Positions 34,589 to 46,548 of a stretch of 64,000 nt of DNA are shown piece by piece (position 1 is the first letter of the stretch; each line of letters starts with the position of its first letter). The stretch is from Rhynchosporium graminicola. Taxonomy: Eukaryota > Ascomycota > Leotiomycetes > Helotiales > Ploettnerulaceae. Made by a program: the position numbers and the translations under genes. Where the stretch lies: assembly GCA_900074885.1 (NCBI GenBank), contig FJUW01000013.1, forward strand, positions 124,001 to 188,000. The letters are read 5' to 3'. The notes under the pieces are model-generated. The model was not told the DNA's origin. It saw only the letters and a list, made by a program, of their open reading frames with translations, and did not search any database.

Positions 34589-37500
34589 TCAATATTCATC
34601 CAAAAGAAGCTTCTTCATCGCCGACATATCCTTCTCCCACGCCTCGACCTTCTGCTGACTAGCGGCTATTTTCGCCAACAAGAACTGGATCCTCGGAGCT
34701 AGTTCAGCAGGCTGCCTTGGAAGAGTACCGAGCATTGTTAATTCCGTCTCGTATCTGGAGTCGGTTAGTGTTTTCTCAAATCGAGAGGAAGGATGGCGCT
34801 CAAGGTATTTGGCCTTGCAAGAGAAGTTCACGTACTTGTCTATGCTTTTCGTCTCGATCTTTGTCAGTTCAGTAAGGACGGCAAGATCCAGTCTGCTCTT
34901 CAGGACTTTGTCTTCTGCAATTTGGGTTAGCAGGTAGTCCAGCAATGGAGGCCACGATCCAGGGATATTGGATTTCCGTTAGCTATGCTTACCTGCTAGA
35001 ATTTTGAAGGCAGCTTCGTATATTGGCTTGCCGGCTTTGACGGTTTGAGGGCGTCCTTTGTAGCTACTTATGGTGACCCTGAATAACGATAGAGTTAGCA
35101 GTTGTTCACGTTGCCGCTTTCATGCCCAAACAAACAGAAAGCGATGCATATAGATGGGACCTGAGGAGAAGTCCGACAAATGCTTGCTGACTCAGAGACT
35201 TACAATTCAGCTGCCGTAAGAGCCTCAAGAGCACCTTCGCCGCTCGCGGCCGAAGGGCTGAGAGATGATGCGAAAGTATTGGTGAGGAGAATCTCATTGT
35301 ATCGTAGACTTCCGTGCTCGGAAAGGCTCTTGATGAGATACCATGCTTGCTCGCGAGAATATTTTCGGTCACCTGAAATGTCATTAACAGGTCTTTCTAG
35401 CAGTTTGGACAGTCTCCTCACCTTTATCTATGGTTAATAGATACATCTTCATGATCTCATTGGCACTTTGTTCGATCATTTCTGCAATTGCTCTTGTAGG
35501 TGTCTGTCCAGTTTTCAGACGTCGTGCGAGGAATTCTAGATCGGTGAGTCGACCGCCCACAGCTACAAGTAGCCATCATAATTAGCAGTGCTGCCTCTAG
35601 CCGGTCGTGGCGGAGTTCCTTGAGATCGATCAAGTCGAAATAAATAAAAACTCTTCTTGAAGGTCCGGCAGGGTACGAGGAAAACTTGCCTGTAATAGCT
35701 TCATCTAATTCATCTAGATCCTCTTCTTTCTGAGCTTCAGTTAGGGTAGCTGACTGGTCACTATTCGGATCACTCTTCTCGACATCGAGATGAGAAATTA
35801 CAAATTTCTTTGCAACTTGTGGCTTAATGTCTCCCAGGCTTATCTGTCGGAATACCCTGTCTGGCAGGGCTTTCGAAAGTGACTTGGAGTAGCTATGGAT
35901 TATTAGTTATCCACTGCCATCCAGATCCAGCGTGCGAGGATAAAGCAAGCAACTTACGAGATGTCGTTAGTGAGAAATACTACGTGAGCGATGTTGGCCG
36001 TTGTAAGACCAGCAGCCCATTCTGAGAGCTTGTCGTAGACGATGCTGCTTTCTTCATTTTTATGCAAGAAATTGTCTAGCAGGACAACTGGGCGATGTTC
36101 TGGATGTGCTTCGAGCCAATCATCATCCGAAAGAGCTGCGTCTTTGTCTTCTTTGGCCTTGGGTCTATTACCGAGAGCTGCAGACTTTAAAGCAGAGGCT
36201 GTGTTGCCCCATATCTTGCCAAGTTGCGCATCAAGTGTTTCACTGTATTAGCCAAATCAGCATAACTTCGTCCGGGCCTCGAGCATCCTGGCGTCTTTCT
36301 CCGAACGCCGGGAATGGAGTTTCCAAACATGCTTGGTGGCTTATTGAAGCGAGAAAATTTACTCACCTGAATCCTGATTTTACGCCAATGGTACCCTGGG
36401 CGGCCAAGTCCACAAGACTGCTCAAACTGTTCGCCCAAGAGAATACAGGCCTGTAGCCTACCGCTGATGCAGCAGCACCGATAGTGGCGGAATCACCCCG
36501 AGCATCTACACAGAAATTCAGTATTATCCCATTATGGCCACTAATCAAGAGACATGGAGTCCCTGAAATAGAAGTTGTAGGAGAAATACTGACCTTGAAT
36601 CGGCTTGCAGTCAATAAGTAAGGTGTTGCGTCGGCCCTTCAAGGCCTCGTTGAGGAGGTCCTTTTTACCGCTACCCCTTGGTCCCTCTGATATGACGGTT
36701 AATGTCATAGCTTTACATTGCGACATTGCGAGCTCAACTTACGGACAACAATAAATGTGGAACTGGTTTCCATCAAGGCAGTCTGAATGGTGTCGATCTA
36801 GGCACGTGAGAATGCATTAGCCCTGGATTTGGGAATCGGAAGATGGATTAGACCAGAATCAGGAATTTGCTGAAGACAGGGGCATGGTTTTAACTTACGA
36901 CTTGTTTTCTATCCTCCCAGATCATGCTCGTCTCTTCTGATCTTCGATGACGAAATGTGAAGATATCAGTTGCCTGACTTTTGAACCATTGGTACAACCT
37001 ATTATCTTGGAGATGGAATGAGTGCTCGATATGAGCTTTGATGAAGAACGTCCGTATGGGATCGAAGACTGCAACAGTCGCCGTGGCAAGAAGTGCTGCA
37101 ACAGCTGGAATCACGACTCTAGGATGACTAGAGAGCCACTCCCAGACCCAATGTGTCTTTTCCCTCTGCTGAAACGACAGACGAAGCTGTGTGCCTGCCG
37201 CTCCACCACCTTCTGCCTCCGTAACTTTCAAACCATGCATACAGTTTCGAGCCATGATCGCCTGTCTCAACCTAGCAAAGTCAAGATGAGCGTACTTCGG
37301 AAGGATCTTCGAGTCCGATGGTTGAGGAGTGATCTCAGCAATCTTTCCATATTTCCGGAATAAACTATAAAGTGCTTCTTGACTCAATTCAGCTGCTTCT
37401 TTCCCGGGACTCGTCGGCGCGAACTCGACTCTTATTCTGGCGCTCGGGAAACGATAAAGATCTTCTAGCCAGGGTTTTCCGACCACCAGGTTTGTCCTTA

Positions 37501-38092
37501 TCCTCCGAAAAGGATTGAACCATGGCTTTATGGGATTCTCTCGAAGATATTCTCTTAGCAAGCCCTCGACTTCTTTCGCGGAAATTCCGTTTGGATGAGA
37601 GAACTTGACGAATGCTCCTCCATCTTTTAACCTAGGTAAGATCTCTGTTACGGTCATGGGAACAGAACTCGGAATAGCTCGCTTGACCAGAGCCACAGGC
37701 TCGAACGTGCCTAGAGTTGAGTTGTTGAAACGAGTCAGAAGCTGTGGACTTTTTTCCGCATGCCATGGCAAACGAAGCATCCAATTGAGCTTCAATGGAA
37801 AAAGATCTAGCGACGAATAATCAGCTGAAGAACATGTCATGAGACCAAGACTGTATTTACTATCAAACCACAGGATTCCCTCGTTCGGTCTTGCAGAAAT
37901 ATGTCCTGTCTGATTTTCTCCAGTTTCCGTACTTTCTTTCCGGATCCCTCTCCAAAATCCGACATCTTTCGCCTTTCTCAAGCCTGATGTAGGTGCGTAT
38001 CCAGCATTGTAGAAGTCGCGTCTAGTGGATCCACGCGACCTCAGACCAGGAATACTGGTTGGGTTGAATACTATGCGCCGAGAGGACTGCAT
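34589..38092 (-). CDS. YME2: Mitochondrial escape protein 2 (Yme2)
   Basis: Large multi-exon gene. Exon 1 is 38092-36899; the next exon begins at 36797, and several short introns follow to the stop at 34589. The N-terminus is Arg/Ser-rich, consistent with a mitochondrial presequence. Residues ~205-308 hold an RRM-like region (IRVEFAPTSPG, LYSLFRKYGKIAEI, YAHLDFARLRQAI). A membrane span lies at ~326-350 (VVIPAVAALLATATVAVF). The C-terminal half contains an AAA/NTPase-like Walker A, QGPRGSGKKDLL, formed across an intron, followed by a second strand LLIDCKPIQ. This order is that of Yme2/Yme2-like inner-membrane proteins that influence mtDNA escape and nucleoid organisation. The C-terminus ends with a helical EKDMSAMKKLLLDEY segment. 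Confidence 0.9.
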
Positions 38093-38368
38093 ATTAAAAC
38101 GCTGAAATCAATGTGTCAAGCTCCTGTCATTTCGATTCCATTTTACTAAATGAATGTTGAGCAAGCATATCTCAAAATGACACTCGAAACGTTCGAATCA
38201 CGCGTCGCTGCCCTGGCCTTCAACAAATGACGTTATACACAAGGCTGAGAATTATTTTATCTCCCTTTAGCCGGAGTTCAACCGATTACTCCACTTTTAT
38301 TTTGATAAACATTGAGTCTTCAGCCTCACCTAGATGAGCTTTATTCAATCTCAATAACTTTCTGAAAA
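38093..38368. promoter_or_regulatory. Bidirectional promoter of YME2 and the Emi1-like gene
   Basis: 276 bp separate two divergent ATGs. Both neighbouring products appear mitochondrial, so shared regulation is possible, though no specific site was identified. Confidence 0.4.
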
Positions 38369-39094
38369 ATGGGCTGGCTATGGTCAACACCGTCCTCGGA
38401 CTCATCGTCCGCGAAAGAAAGTAGCAATCCAACTCAATCCCAACCTTCAAAGCCACAGCAATCGAACTCGAGTCCAGCTCAAACTACGAAGGCAGTCTCT
38501 CAAGAAGATCCCGCCGAGCAAGAACTCACCAGCTTCCTCAGAGAACTAAGCGCCGACACACAAACCAGCAGCACGAAATACAACCGCGTAGCCAAAAACC
38601 CACCTACTTCCACTCCCAATCTCCCCTCCAAACCGCAATCGCAATCCTTCACCCCTCAAAACACAGATGCAACCCTCCATCCCCTCGCCGAGGAATTACT
38701 TCCCACAACCATGAGCTGCCGCACCGCCTTCGACGAAGCCTTCTACTGCAACTCGTTCGGCGGGCGATGGAACGACCTCTACCGCTACGGCACCCTAAAA
38801 TCCTGTTCGGACAACTGGAGCGATTTCTGGTTCTGCATGCGCACGAGGACGTACGGCGATGCGCAGAAGGAGAAGGCGATCAAGGAGCATTATAGGCAGA
38901 GGGAGAGTGCGAAGTATTCAAAGGAGCTGGGGAGGGAGAGTAGTGAGGATGTGTGGAGGAGTCGGGAGGGCAAGGTTGCGGTTGGGGAGGCGTTCAGGGC
39001 GCCTTTTGAGAAGTTTGCGGGTACGGATGAGGAGTGGAGGGAGAGAGAATTGGAGATGAGGAGGGGGAGGGTGGAAGAGAATGTAGGTTGGTAG
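38369..39094 (+). CDS. Emi1-like twin CX9C protein (DUF3128)
   Basis: Single-exon gene of 241 residues. The first ~110 residues are Ser/Gln/Pro-rich and probably disordered. The core is a classical twin CX9C coiled-coil-helix pair: SCRTAFDEAFYCNSFGGRW and SCSDNWSDFWFCMR, with exactly nine residues between each pair of cysteines. This and the intervening NDLYRYGTLK identify the DUF3128/Emi1 family. A long charged helix follows. Twin CX9C proteins are usually imported into the mitochondrial intermembrane space via Mia40. Yeast Emi1 has been linked to early meiotic induction and respiration. An intermembrane-space location here is inferred from the motif only. Confidence 0.9.
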   Translation: MGWLWSTPSSDSSSAKESSNPTQSQPSKPQQSNSSPAQTTKAVSQEDPAEQELTSFLRELSADTQTSSTKYNRVAKNPPTSTPNLPSKPQSQSFTPQNTDATLHPLAEELLPTTMSCRTAFDEAFYCNSFGGRWNDLYRYGTLKSCSDNWSDFWFCMRTRTYGDAQKEKAIKEHYRQRESAKYSKELGRESSEDVWRSREGKVAVGEAFRAPFEKFAGTDEEWRERELEMRRGRVEENVGW

Positions 39095-39982
39095 GAAGGC
39101 TTGATTTTGGATTGTATTAGTATGTTTTAGGCGTTGGTTATTTTCAATCTCGAGGTATGAGAGAAGATATCACTGTACTCTTCCAAGAGCAATTACAAGA
39201 CGGTCGAGATCTTGTTGACCACTATTGATTTAATACTTTGTATGATACTAAAATCTCTCGACAAACGACCGATGATCGTCGTAGTGAAGACGATTTCATT
39301 TCACCAAATCATTGGCAATATCCAGTCCCGGAAAATATCTACCAACTCATCATCGCAAGCAGACGCACGCTTGAGCATACTTCCACACTAGAAATAACTT
39401 ACCGCATAAGCGAAGGTCCCTGATCTGCCCTCAGATGGATCATCTGGCTTGGTTATGTTTGGAAGTTGGTGCTATTTCAACAGGTGTCAGACTCGCACCC
39501 TTTCCGGCTTCTTCCAGATCATGCGACGCATGAGCAGCAACTCTCGTCTCTTAATGCTTCGCTTGCCATGTACCCAAGAAATATTCGGGTTTCGTTCCCG
39601 TTATTCTGTACCAGGAAATAAAGAAATTTACAAGGCTGTCATCATTAGTCAAAGCTACAGAATCAAGATGTTCAGCTTTGCAGGTAGCTCAACATCAATG
39701 AGAAGAAGAGTTCCGCCAGGGAACTTGACCGCTAGCCACTGGCAGCCAGGGAAACAAAATACACGGCTCGTAAGTATGTAAATCTTCATTCCATACTTTA
39801 ACCCTTCTTTGTATAACTGCACCTGTATGTTTCCTTAAGCCCAATGCCCCTAATCTAGTATCTCATATTCTTCATAGTCATTGTCATTCATTTTGAGCCC
39901 TTCCTGGGGTATCGACGCCACACCCTCCACATCCAGCAACTCCTTAGATCAAAGTCTTTCCCATTCCCGTCCCAAAGCAAAT
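39095..39982. other. Convergent intergenic spacer
   Basis: About 890 bp. The 110-codon frame at 39449-39781 has no recognisable feature and lies in probable 3' UTR space; I do not call it. Confidence 0.4.
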
Positions 39983-41107
39983 TCAAGCACCAATCCTCTC
40001 TTGGTAGGCCTCCCAAGCCCTCTTTCTGTAGCGAACCGCCTCTCTTACAGGGTCACCAGCCTTGATGATGCCTCTACCAACAATCACGATGTCATTACCC
40101 ATCAGCCCAACGATCTTCTGTGGAGTGTTGTACTGCTGTCCCTTTCCGTCCCCATTGACCTCCGCATCCTCATCCTCATGCTCGGGAGGTAATTGGCAAC
40201 CAGGAGTCATATTGATAAACTGATCATCAGGCAAAGTATTCAACGACTCCTGAGAAATGAAACCCATCACATAATCCTTGTGTTCCCTCGCACTCTCCAC
40301 ACAAGCCTCCGTATACTCCCTCGTCATAAAATTGCCCTTCGAAGACATCTGCGCCAGGATGAGCAGGCCCCTATCCGCAGGCGCCTCCTCGATACCCGGA
40401 AAGTTCTCGTACTCCTCTCCAAAGCCCTCGTACGAGCGCGGCGAGTTGACAGGTTCGAAATGCTGTGACACTGTCGTGATGGACACAATGCTCGCTTTGC
40501 GTCCCGCGTTGGCAGCTGCGAGGTTTCGGTCTCGGTCTTCCGGAACAGGCGTCTTGATTTTGTCTCCCTCCTCCTCGTCATCTGAGTTCACGCTTTCCGG
40601 GCGTGGCGTGCCCACGGTAATGTCTGTCTTGACCTCGTAGCGCTTGCTTTCCTTCCAGCTTGTGGCAGCATCGGCCAGGGCGTCCACTGCTGCTTTGCCG
40701 GGGATCATATTGACATTTGTGATGTGTGACCATTCAATTATCTTCGCTGTACCCTCTGTATATTGCAATTGCACTGTGTTCCCTATGTCTCCGAACTTGC
40801 GGTCTTCGAAAATGAGAAACCCGCGGCGGCGGGCTATGCGCGCGAGTCGAGCACCGGTGCCTGTGGTGGGATTATAGTCCCAATTGCTGATCAGATCGTA
40901 GTGAGTTTTCAGAACGACGATTTGAGGTCCTATGGCGTCTGCGAGATTCAGGAGCTGATTCGTGGTTGATACATCGGCACTGAGACAAAGATTCGACTGC
41001 TTTAGGGTCATAAGCCTGAGGAGATATGAAGAAAGAGGATGGATGTTGGTTTCTGCTCTCTCCGAGTAGGAAGTCTTGATGATCTGGTGGATGGAATCGG
41101 GAGCCAT
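39983..41107 (-). CDS. URA3: Orotidine 5'-phosphate decarboxylase
   Basis: Single-exon gene of 374 residues, the size usual in filamentous ascomycetes (pyrG/ura3). The catalytic tetrad motif is [12 protein letters not shown] at ~100-112 (Lys104, Asp107), preceded by LKTHYD near residue 67. The phosphate-binding end [15 protein letters not shown] is intact. Residues ~166-240 form the acidic/Ser-rich insertion that distinguishes filamentous-fungal enzymes from the shorter yeast Ura3. It catalyses the last step of UMP synthesis, OMP to UMP. No introns are needed and no key residue is missing, so the gene should be functional. Confidence 0.97.
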   Translation of the reverse strand: MAPDSIHQIIKTSYSERAETNIHPLSSYLLRLMTLKQSNLCLSADVSTTNQLLNLADAIGPQIVVLKTHYDLISNWDYNPTTGTGARLARIARRRGFLIFEDRKFGDIGNTVQLQYTEGTAKIIEWSHITNVNMIPGKAAVDALADAATSWKESKRYEVKTDITVGTPRPESVNSDDEEEGDKIKTPVPEDRDRNLAAANAGRKASIVSITTVSQHFEPVNSPRSYEGFGEEYENFPGIEEAPADRGLLILAQMSSKGNFMTREYTEACVESAREHKDYVMGFISQESLNTLPDDQFINMTPGCQLPPEHEDEDAEVNGDGKGQQYNTPQKIVGLMGNDIVIVGRGIIKAGDPVREAVRYRKRAWEAYQERIGA

Positions 41108-41801
41108 TGTCCTGATTGTGAAATTCTGCTGTCTATTCTCGTTTTTGATTCTGTCTTGTCTGAATACTTCCTCGAGGAGCAGATAGAGAGAGGTTTCTTT
41201 TTAATGCACACCAGGCCAGAATGACGGATGCAGATCATACGGCCGGGCTGCGAGGGTCGGGCTAGAGCCAGTACCTTGGCCAGATTTAGTGCAGCCAGCC
41301 ACTAACAAAAATTTGCGCCCATACTATAAGTATGTGCCAGTCCAAGAGAATGGAGATGAGTTTGTGATGCATCAGCGACGTTATAATTTAATTAAGCATT
41401 AGATCTGTCACATCCTCACACCATACAGTAGAGAATGTATGTAGATACCGAATACAGACTCGAAAATGCTCCAACGATAACCCCTTCAATTTGCTTCTCT
41501 TTGAAACTGTCAGACCGTTGTACTTTATATGAAACCAGAAAACTGGTTGACGTTTCACATCACCTAAGACACATGTATTTGAATTTTACGACTTTCATTT
41601 TGTGCTACCTAAAGAGGTGCTTTCTGCAAGTGCAGCACCACTGGTATTTCCCAGATTATTTTTGTCGCCCAAGGAAACGCAAACCCGCAACAAGTCTAAC
41701 CATAACGAAAAAAGAAGCCCGCTAGACACCCTGCCATGTGCAATTAGGCCATGACATGATGCAAAAATGCAAAACAACTAAAGAGATTCGTGAGAAATCA
41801 T
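41108..41801. other. Intergenic between URA3 and HSP70
   Basis: 694 bp holding the URA3 promoter and the HSP70 3' UTR. No further feature. Confidence 0.4.
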
Positions 41802-43904
41802 CTAGTCAACCTCCTCCACAGTTGGTCCATCATCATGTGTAGCACCACCTGGCCCACCAGCACCTGGGAAGCCTCCTGGTCCACCAGGCATACCACCTGG
41901 CATACCTCCAGCTCCGCCATCGGCACCTTGGTAGAACTTCATCATGATTGGGTTGGCAACAGCCTCAAGCTCCTTCTGATGCTCCTCGTACTCCTCCTTG
42001 GTGGCAGCTTGAGATTCATCCAACCAAGCGACGGTCTTGTCAATCTCGGCCTTGAGCTGCTCCTTCTCAGAAGCATCAAGCTTCTCGTCGACCTTAGCAT
42101 CTCCGAGTGTGTTACGAAGGGAGTATGCGTAGGACTCAAGACCGTTCTTGGCGCTGATACGTCCAGCCTCGGCCTCATCCTCAGCCTTGTACTTCTCAGC
42201 CTCCGACAACATACGCTCAATGTCCTCCTTGGAGAGACGTCCCTTGTCGTTGGTGATGACGATCTTGTTGGTCTTTCCAGTTCCCTTCTCAAGAGCAGAA
42301 ACGTTCATGATTCCGTTGGCATCGAGATCAAAGGTAACCTCGATCTGTGGGACACCACGAGGGGCGGGTGGGATACCAGTGAGCTCGAACTTGCCCAACA
42401 AATTATTGTCTTTCGTGCGTTGACGCTCTCCCTCAAAGACTTGGATGAGAACACCAGGTTGGTTATCGGAGAAGGTAGAGAAAACCTCAGACTTCTTGGT
42501 AGGGATGGTGGTGTTTCTGGGAATGAGCTTGGTCATCTGTCCACCAGCAGTCTCAATACCGAGAGAGAGCGGGGCAACGTCGAGGAGAAGGATCTCGTTA
42601 GTGCTCTTAGATGAAGTATCACCAGATAGAATGGCAGCCTGGACTGCGGCACCGTACGCAACAGCCTCATCAGGGTTTATGGACTTGTTGGGCTCCTTGC
42701 CGTTGAAGTAATCGGTAATGAGCTTCTGGATACGTGGGATACGGGTAGAACCTCCGACCAAGACGATCTCGTGAACCTTGGACTTGTCAATCTTGGCATC
42801 GGCGAGGACCCGATCGACTGGGGTGGTGGTAGAACGGAAGAGATCCTGGCAGAGCTCCTCGAATCTAGCACGGGTGATGGATGTGTAGAAATCAATACCC
42901 TCAAACAGGGAGTCAATCTCAATGGAGGTTTGTGCGGAAGAAGAGAGGGTACGCTTGGCACGCTCGCATGCAGTTCGGAGACGACGGAGAGCACGAGCGT
43001 TGGTGCTTAGATCTGTCTCAGATATTAGCCATGTTCGAAAGAATGGATGTCGGAAAAAAATAAGGGGACATTAATAGAGAACAAAGTGACTACTGACCTT
43101 TTTTATGCTTGCGTTTAAACTCACTTACGAAGTGGTTAACAAGACGATTGTCGAAGTCCTCACCACCCAAGTGAGTGTCACCGGCGGTAGACTTGACCTC
43201 AAAGATACCCTCCTCGATAGTCAAAAGAGAGACATCGAAAGTTCCTCCACCAAGATCGAAGATGAGGACATTACGCTCACCCTCAACCTTTTTGTCAAGA
43301 CCGTAGGCAATGGCAGCGGCAGTTGGCTCGTTGATGATTCGGAGAACATTGAGACCGGCGATCAGACCGGCATCCTTTGTGGCTTGACGCTGGGAGTCAG
43401 TGAAGTAAGCTGGTACAGTAACGACGGCGTTGTTGACAGTTCCTCCGAGGTAAGCCTCAGCAGTCTCTCTCATCTTGACCAAGATCATGGAAGAGATCTC
43501 CTCAGGTGTGAATTGCTTCTTCTCGCCCTTGAACTCAACCTCGACGACTGGCTTTCCACCACGGTCGAGAACAGTGAAGGGGAAGTGCTTCATATCAGCC
43601 TGGACCTCAGCATCTGCGTACTTGCGTCCAATCAGACGCTTGGCATCGAAGACAGTGTTGATTGGGTTCATGGCAACTTGGTTCTTGGCAGCATCTCCGA
43701 TCAAACGCTCAGTATCTGTGAAGGCGACGAAGGAAGGTGTTGTGCGGTTTCCCTGGTCGTTTGCGATGATTTCGATACGATCATCTCTGAAGATACCCAC
43801 GCAAGAGTAGGTGGTACCCAGATCGATTCCTATTGAGGGACAATGTTAGCTACAGCCTCGTTATCGTGGTGGGGTGAAGGAAACATACCGATAGCTGGAC
43901 CCAT
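41802..43904 (-). CDS. Cytosolic heat shock protein 70 (Ssa type)
   Basis: Three exons (43904-43889, 43829-43098, 43012-41802) give 652 residues, the length of Ssa-type Hsp70s. The first intron splits the Gly of [16 protein letters not shown], the phosphate-binding signature. The ATPase domain also carries [12 protein letters not shown] and [11 protein letters not shown]. The substrate-binding domain is normal, and the C-terminus has GGMP repeats and ends in EEVD, the co-chaperone docking signal of cytosolic forms. It folds nascent and stress-damaged proteins with Hsp40 partners. There is no presequence or KDEL-type tail, so mitochondrial (Ssc1) or ER (Kar2) forms are excluded. Codon use is strongly biased to C- or G-ending codons (for example GGTACCACC, AAGATC), consistent with high expression. 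Confidence 0.97.
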
Positions 43905-45595
43905 GATTGCGGATTATGTAGAGTGTGATTGATTGTATGTAATTGGGGTAGTCGTGATGCTTTTGATATTGTTGAAGACTTGAAGTGTTCGTGAAGAAAT
44001 TGTGTTGTGGTATGAAGACAAAAGAGAGATGCGACGGACGAGGGGAATGGGTATTTATTCGTAGCGCGGCCGTTCGCTAAGCCTTGGAACATGGTAGAAT
44101 AACACAGAATTTGGAAGGCCATGGCAGCGGACCGAATCACCTAGATTATTCACGAGTCACAAAGAGAAAGGCGAATCAGTTTGCTAGGGATTGCTCATGT
44201 GGAATCTATTCATTGTGCAGTCCATATAGATTATTTCCTTGGAGTGCGATTTCTTGATGTCTTGAAATGTCCTGCGTTCTAGCCATAACATCGCATTCCA
44301 TTCCACATCTCTCGAATCTTTTTCTCCCCTCCTCACCGCCCGATGACATGACATGACATGACATTGACGCTAATCCCCTCGCCGACAGCTACAGTATAAG
44401 TACCTGCCCCGCTGTTTTGCAGATGCTGGGGAGTGGGAAAAGTTCGAAAATGACGAGAGCCCCTCCAACGTCATCGGGGGCCAAGCATAACAAACAATGA
44501 ATTTTCTTGTAAACGCAGATCAAGCAGCACATTCATTCGGGAGATCTTTGTCTCTGATATCATGGGAATTGCTCGCAGAAGCGCTGAGGGCCCGTTTCCC
44601 TTCAAATTTATGGCATCTACGAGTTGTGCGTAATAACATCAAGGCAAACAAACAAACAAACCTCTCCTCTGCAACATCCTGAAGCTGCCTGGCCATCAGA
44701 ATTATTGTACTTATAACTCCTATCCTGCAAAGATGAGCTGGGGCTGGCTGGTTGCAGCCTGCAGCAGGGGTGCCACCTATGAGGGAAAACACCACATGAC
44801 TGTTCTTCAGTCTCTTCTTGTGATTTTCTCAATGTTCATATCTTGATTTGATACTCTTGATATCGATGATACATTGAAAATATCCTGCCGTTACAAGGCA
44901 AAATTGGGAGGTCGACTCCGAAGGCAAAGTGCATTCCAAAATTATGGCATCAAACAGGAGAATCTTCCTTCACGCACTGCCTCCCAAGGTTTGGAATGTC
45001 AATTTCGATACGAGCATTTGAATAGGTATTCAGTCGTAAATGTCCTCGGGTTGACTCATGACTTTGCTTCAACATGAATCTCCAGTGTTGTGTAATTCTT
45101 TCATCCAAGTGCTGTCAATTCAATTAAGCTTAGTAGATTTGATAGCTCATTCTGCTCTGCCTGCCTCTTCTTGTTGCATTTGCTCAGGAACGCGCAGAGA
45201 TCCTGCAATTGTCGAATGATTCCAATCGTCCGGGAGGCAGGCGAGGTAGGTAGTGCTGATGCTTGTCCGGATCATCCAGATTTATCGAATTCCACTAAAA
45301 CGGTTTACCATAAATGTGTGATGGCTCCAATCGATGGTAATTCAGCTGCTCGAGCTCTATCCGAGCCATCTCCAGCTGGGTTCTATTCTGTTGTTGACCC
45401 AATTCCTTAACAGATCATTATGATATTTGGTATCATTCTTATCAAATCTGCTTCTTCCTCCAGTTTTCTGCTTGGAGTGCCGAGGTGTAAGCAGTTGTGG
45501 GGGGGGGGGGGCAATCTCAATTGCAGGGAGCACAATTATCATTCCGATTATCGACCAAAGCTTTGTATTCAGGTACGTTTCCACGAAAATTGGAG
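43905..45595. promoter_or_regulatory. HSP70 upstream region and spacer
   Basis: The segment next to 43904 is the HSP70 leader and promoter. A TTCGTGAAG element near 43990 is an inverted TTC/GAA pair with 2-bp spacing, as in heat-shock elements, but it is a single weak match. Five tandem TGACA-type units lie near 44343-44363. A pure G tract of ~13 bases lies at about 45499-45511. No gene supported. Confidence 0.4.
44343..44363. repeat. (TGACA)n short tandem repeat
   Basis: About four perfect pentanucleotide units upstream of HSP70. Confidence 0.8.
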
Positions 45596-46548
45596 CTAAT
45601 AATTGAACTTAGTTTCACAGCTCGTGCACAGCAGACATGATACAAACTTCATAGACCACACAGCTGAAGATGTTCTATCCTCCGACCTGCCAGTCTCGAA
45701 CAAGAACTGCTTGAACCACGAAACCACAGCATTCTTACCTCTTATCATAGCTTCACGCTCCCCAGCATGATTCAAATCGCCACGAGAAAAACACGCATGT
45801 TCAACTCCCGGAAAGTGCTGATAATCAAACGGAATCCCGAGCTTAGGAATCGTCTGGAAGCTATGCAGCTTCAGCTCTGCGTTGAAAGCAGTGTCGATTT
45901 CAGGCGCCAAAATCTGGACTGGTACAGCAACTTCTTCGATATCTTTCTTGGTCAACCACTACACGAAATGGATTAGCCATTGATTTTTCAGGTGTTCGAA
46001 ATGGAATAGTAATAATGGCATGTCTCGGAAACATGGGACTTCGAAATAGGTGGACATGAGCTGCCCAATTACTTACTGTCGGATGACCAGCTGAGATGCA
46101 ATCAACGAGAGGAGATTGTTCCTTTCCACCCAACCTAAACAGAGTCCAGCCGCCGAAGCAGAACCCAACTACACCGACGTTCTTGAACTTCGTCCTCAGC
46201 TCTAGCGACCTCAAAGATCTCAGGCTCACGAATCTCGCGAGTGTTCTTCGCAATGAAAGCCGGGACATTGAGGAGATGCCAGTTGTTGCGGAGAATGGGA
46301 GCAAATGGGAGGGATTCATCGCCGCAGAAATCCTGGAGAAAGAGGGTCGCGCCGGTCTCGCGAGCGTAGTGGTTAGCTAGAAGACGTAGGTTTGGGAAGT
46401 TCCAGCTTAAGAGGTCGTGGATGAAAAGGAACATCACATCGGGGTTGTCGCCGGTGCTGTAGGCATCGTTGTTGGCGATCTTTCCGATATTTACAGCAGG
46501 TGTACCGTCCCATTCGAATACTTTGAGACAGGATGATGAAATCGACAT
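45596..46548 (-). pseudogene. Dienelactone hydrolase family gene with a frameshift
   Basis: Two exons (46548-46077 and 45958-45596; GT-AG, CTAAT branch). Protein segments match dienelactone hydrolase family proteins: LKVFEWDGTP, FLFIHDLLSWNFPNLRLLANHYA, the Cys nucleophile elbow VGVVGFCFGG, the Asp region APEIDTAF and the catalytic His in FPGVEHACFSRG. However the frame changes between EIFEVARA and LRTKFKNVG at about 46195-46203: the N-terminal frame runs on into a short tail and stops. Total exon length leaves a remainder of one, as a 2-bp loss or 1-bp gain would cause. The only rescue by splicing would be an intron of 28 nt (GTGAGC...CTAG), too short to be credible. Either a real inactivation or a sequencing/assembly error. 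The alternative upstream start at 46620 is not an ATG-supported choice. Confidence 0.75.

Noticed and set aside
39449..39781. 110-codon frame between two convergent genes
   Set aside because: No motif and basic/low-complexity composition; likely UTR sequence.
43985..44000. Heat-shock element upstream of HSP70
   Set aside because: Only a single TTC/GAA pair in the expected spacing; the third unit is off by one base, so not annotated as a separate site.
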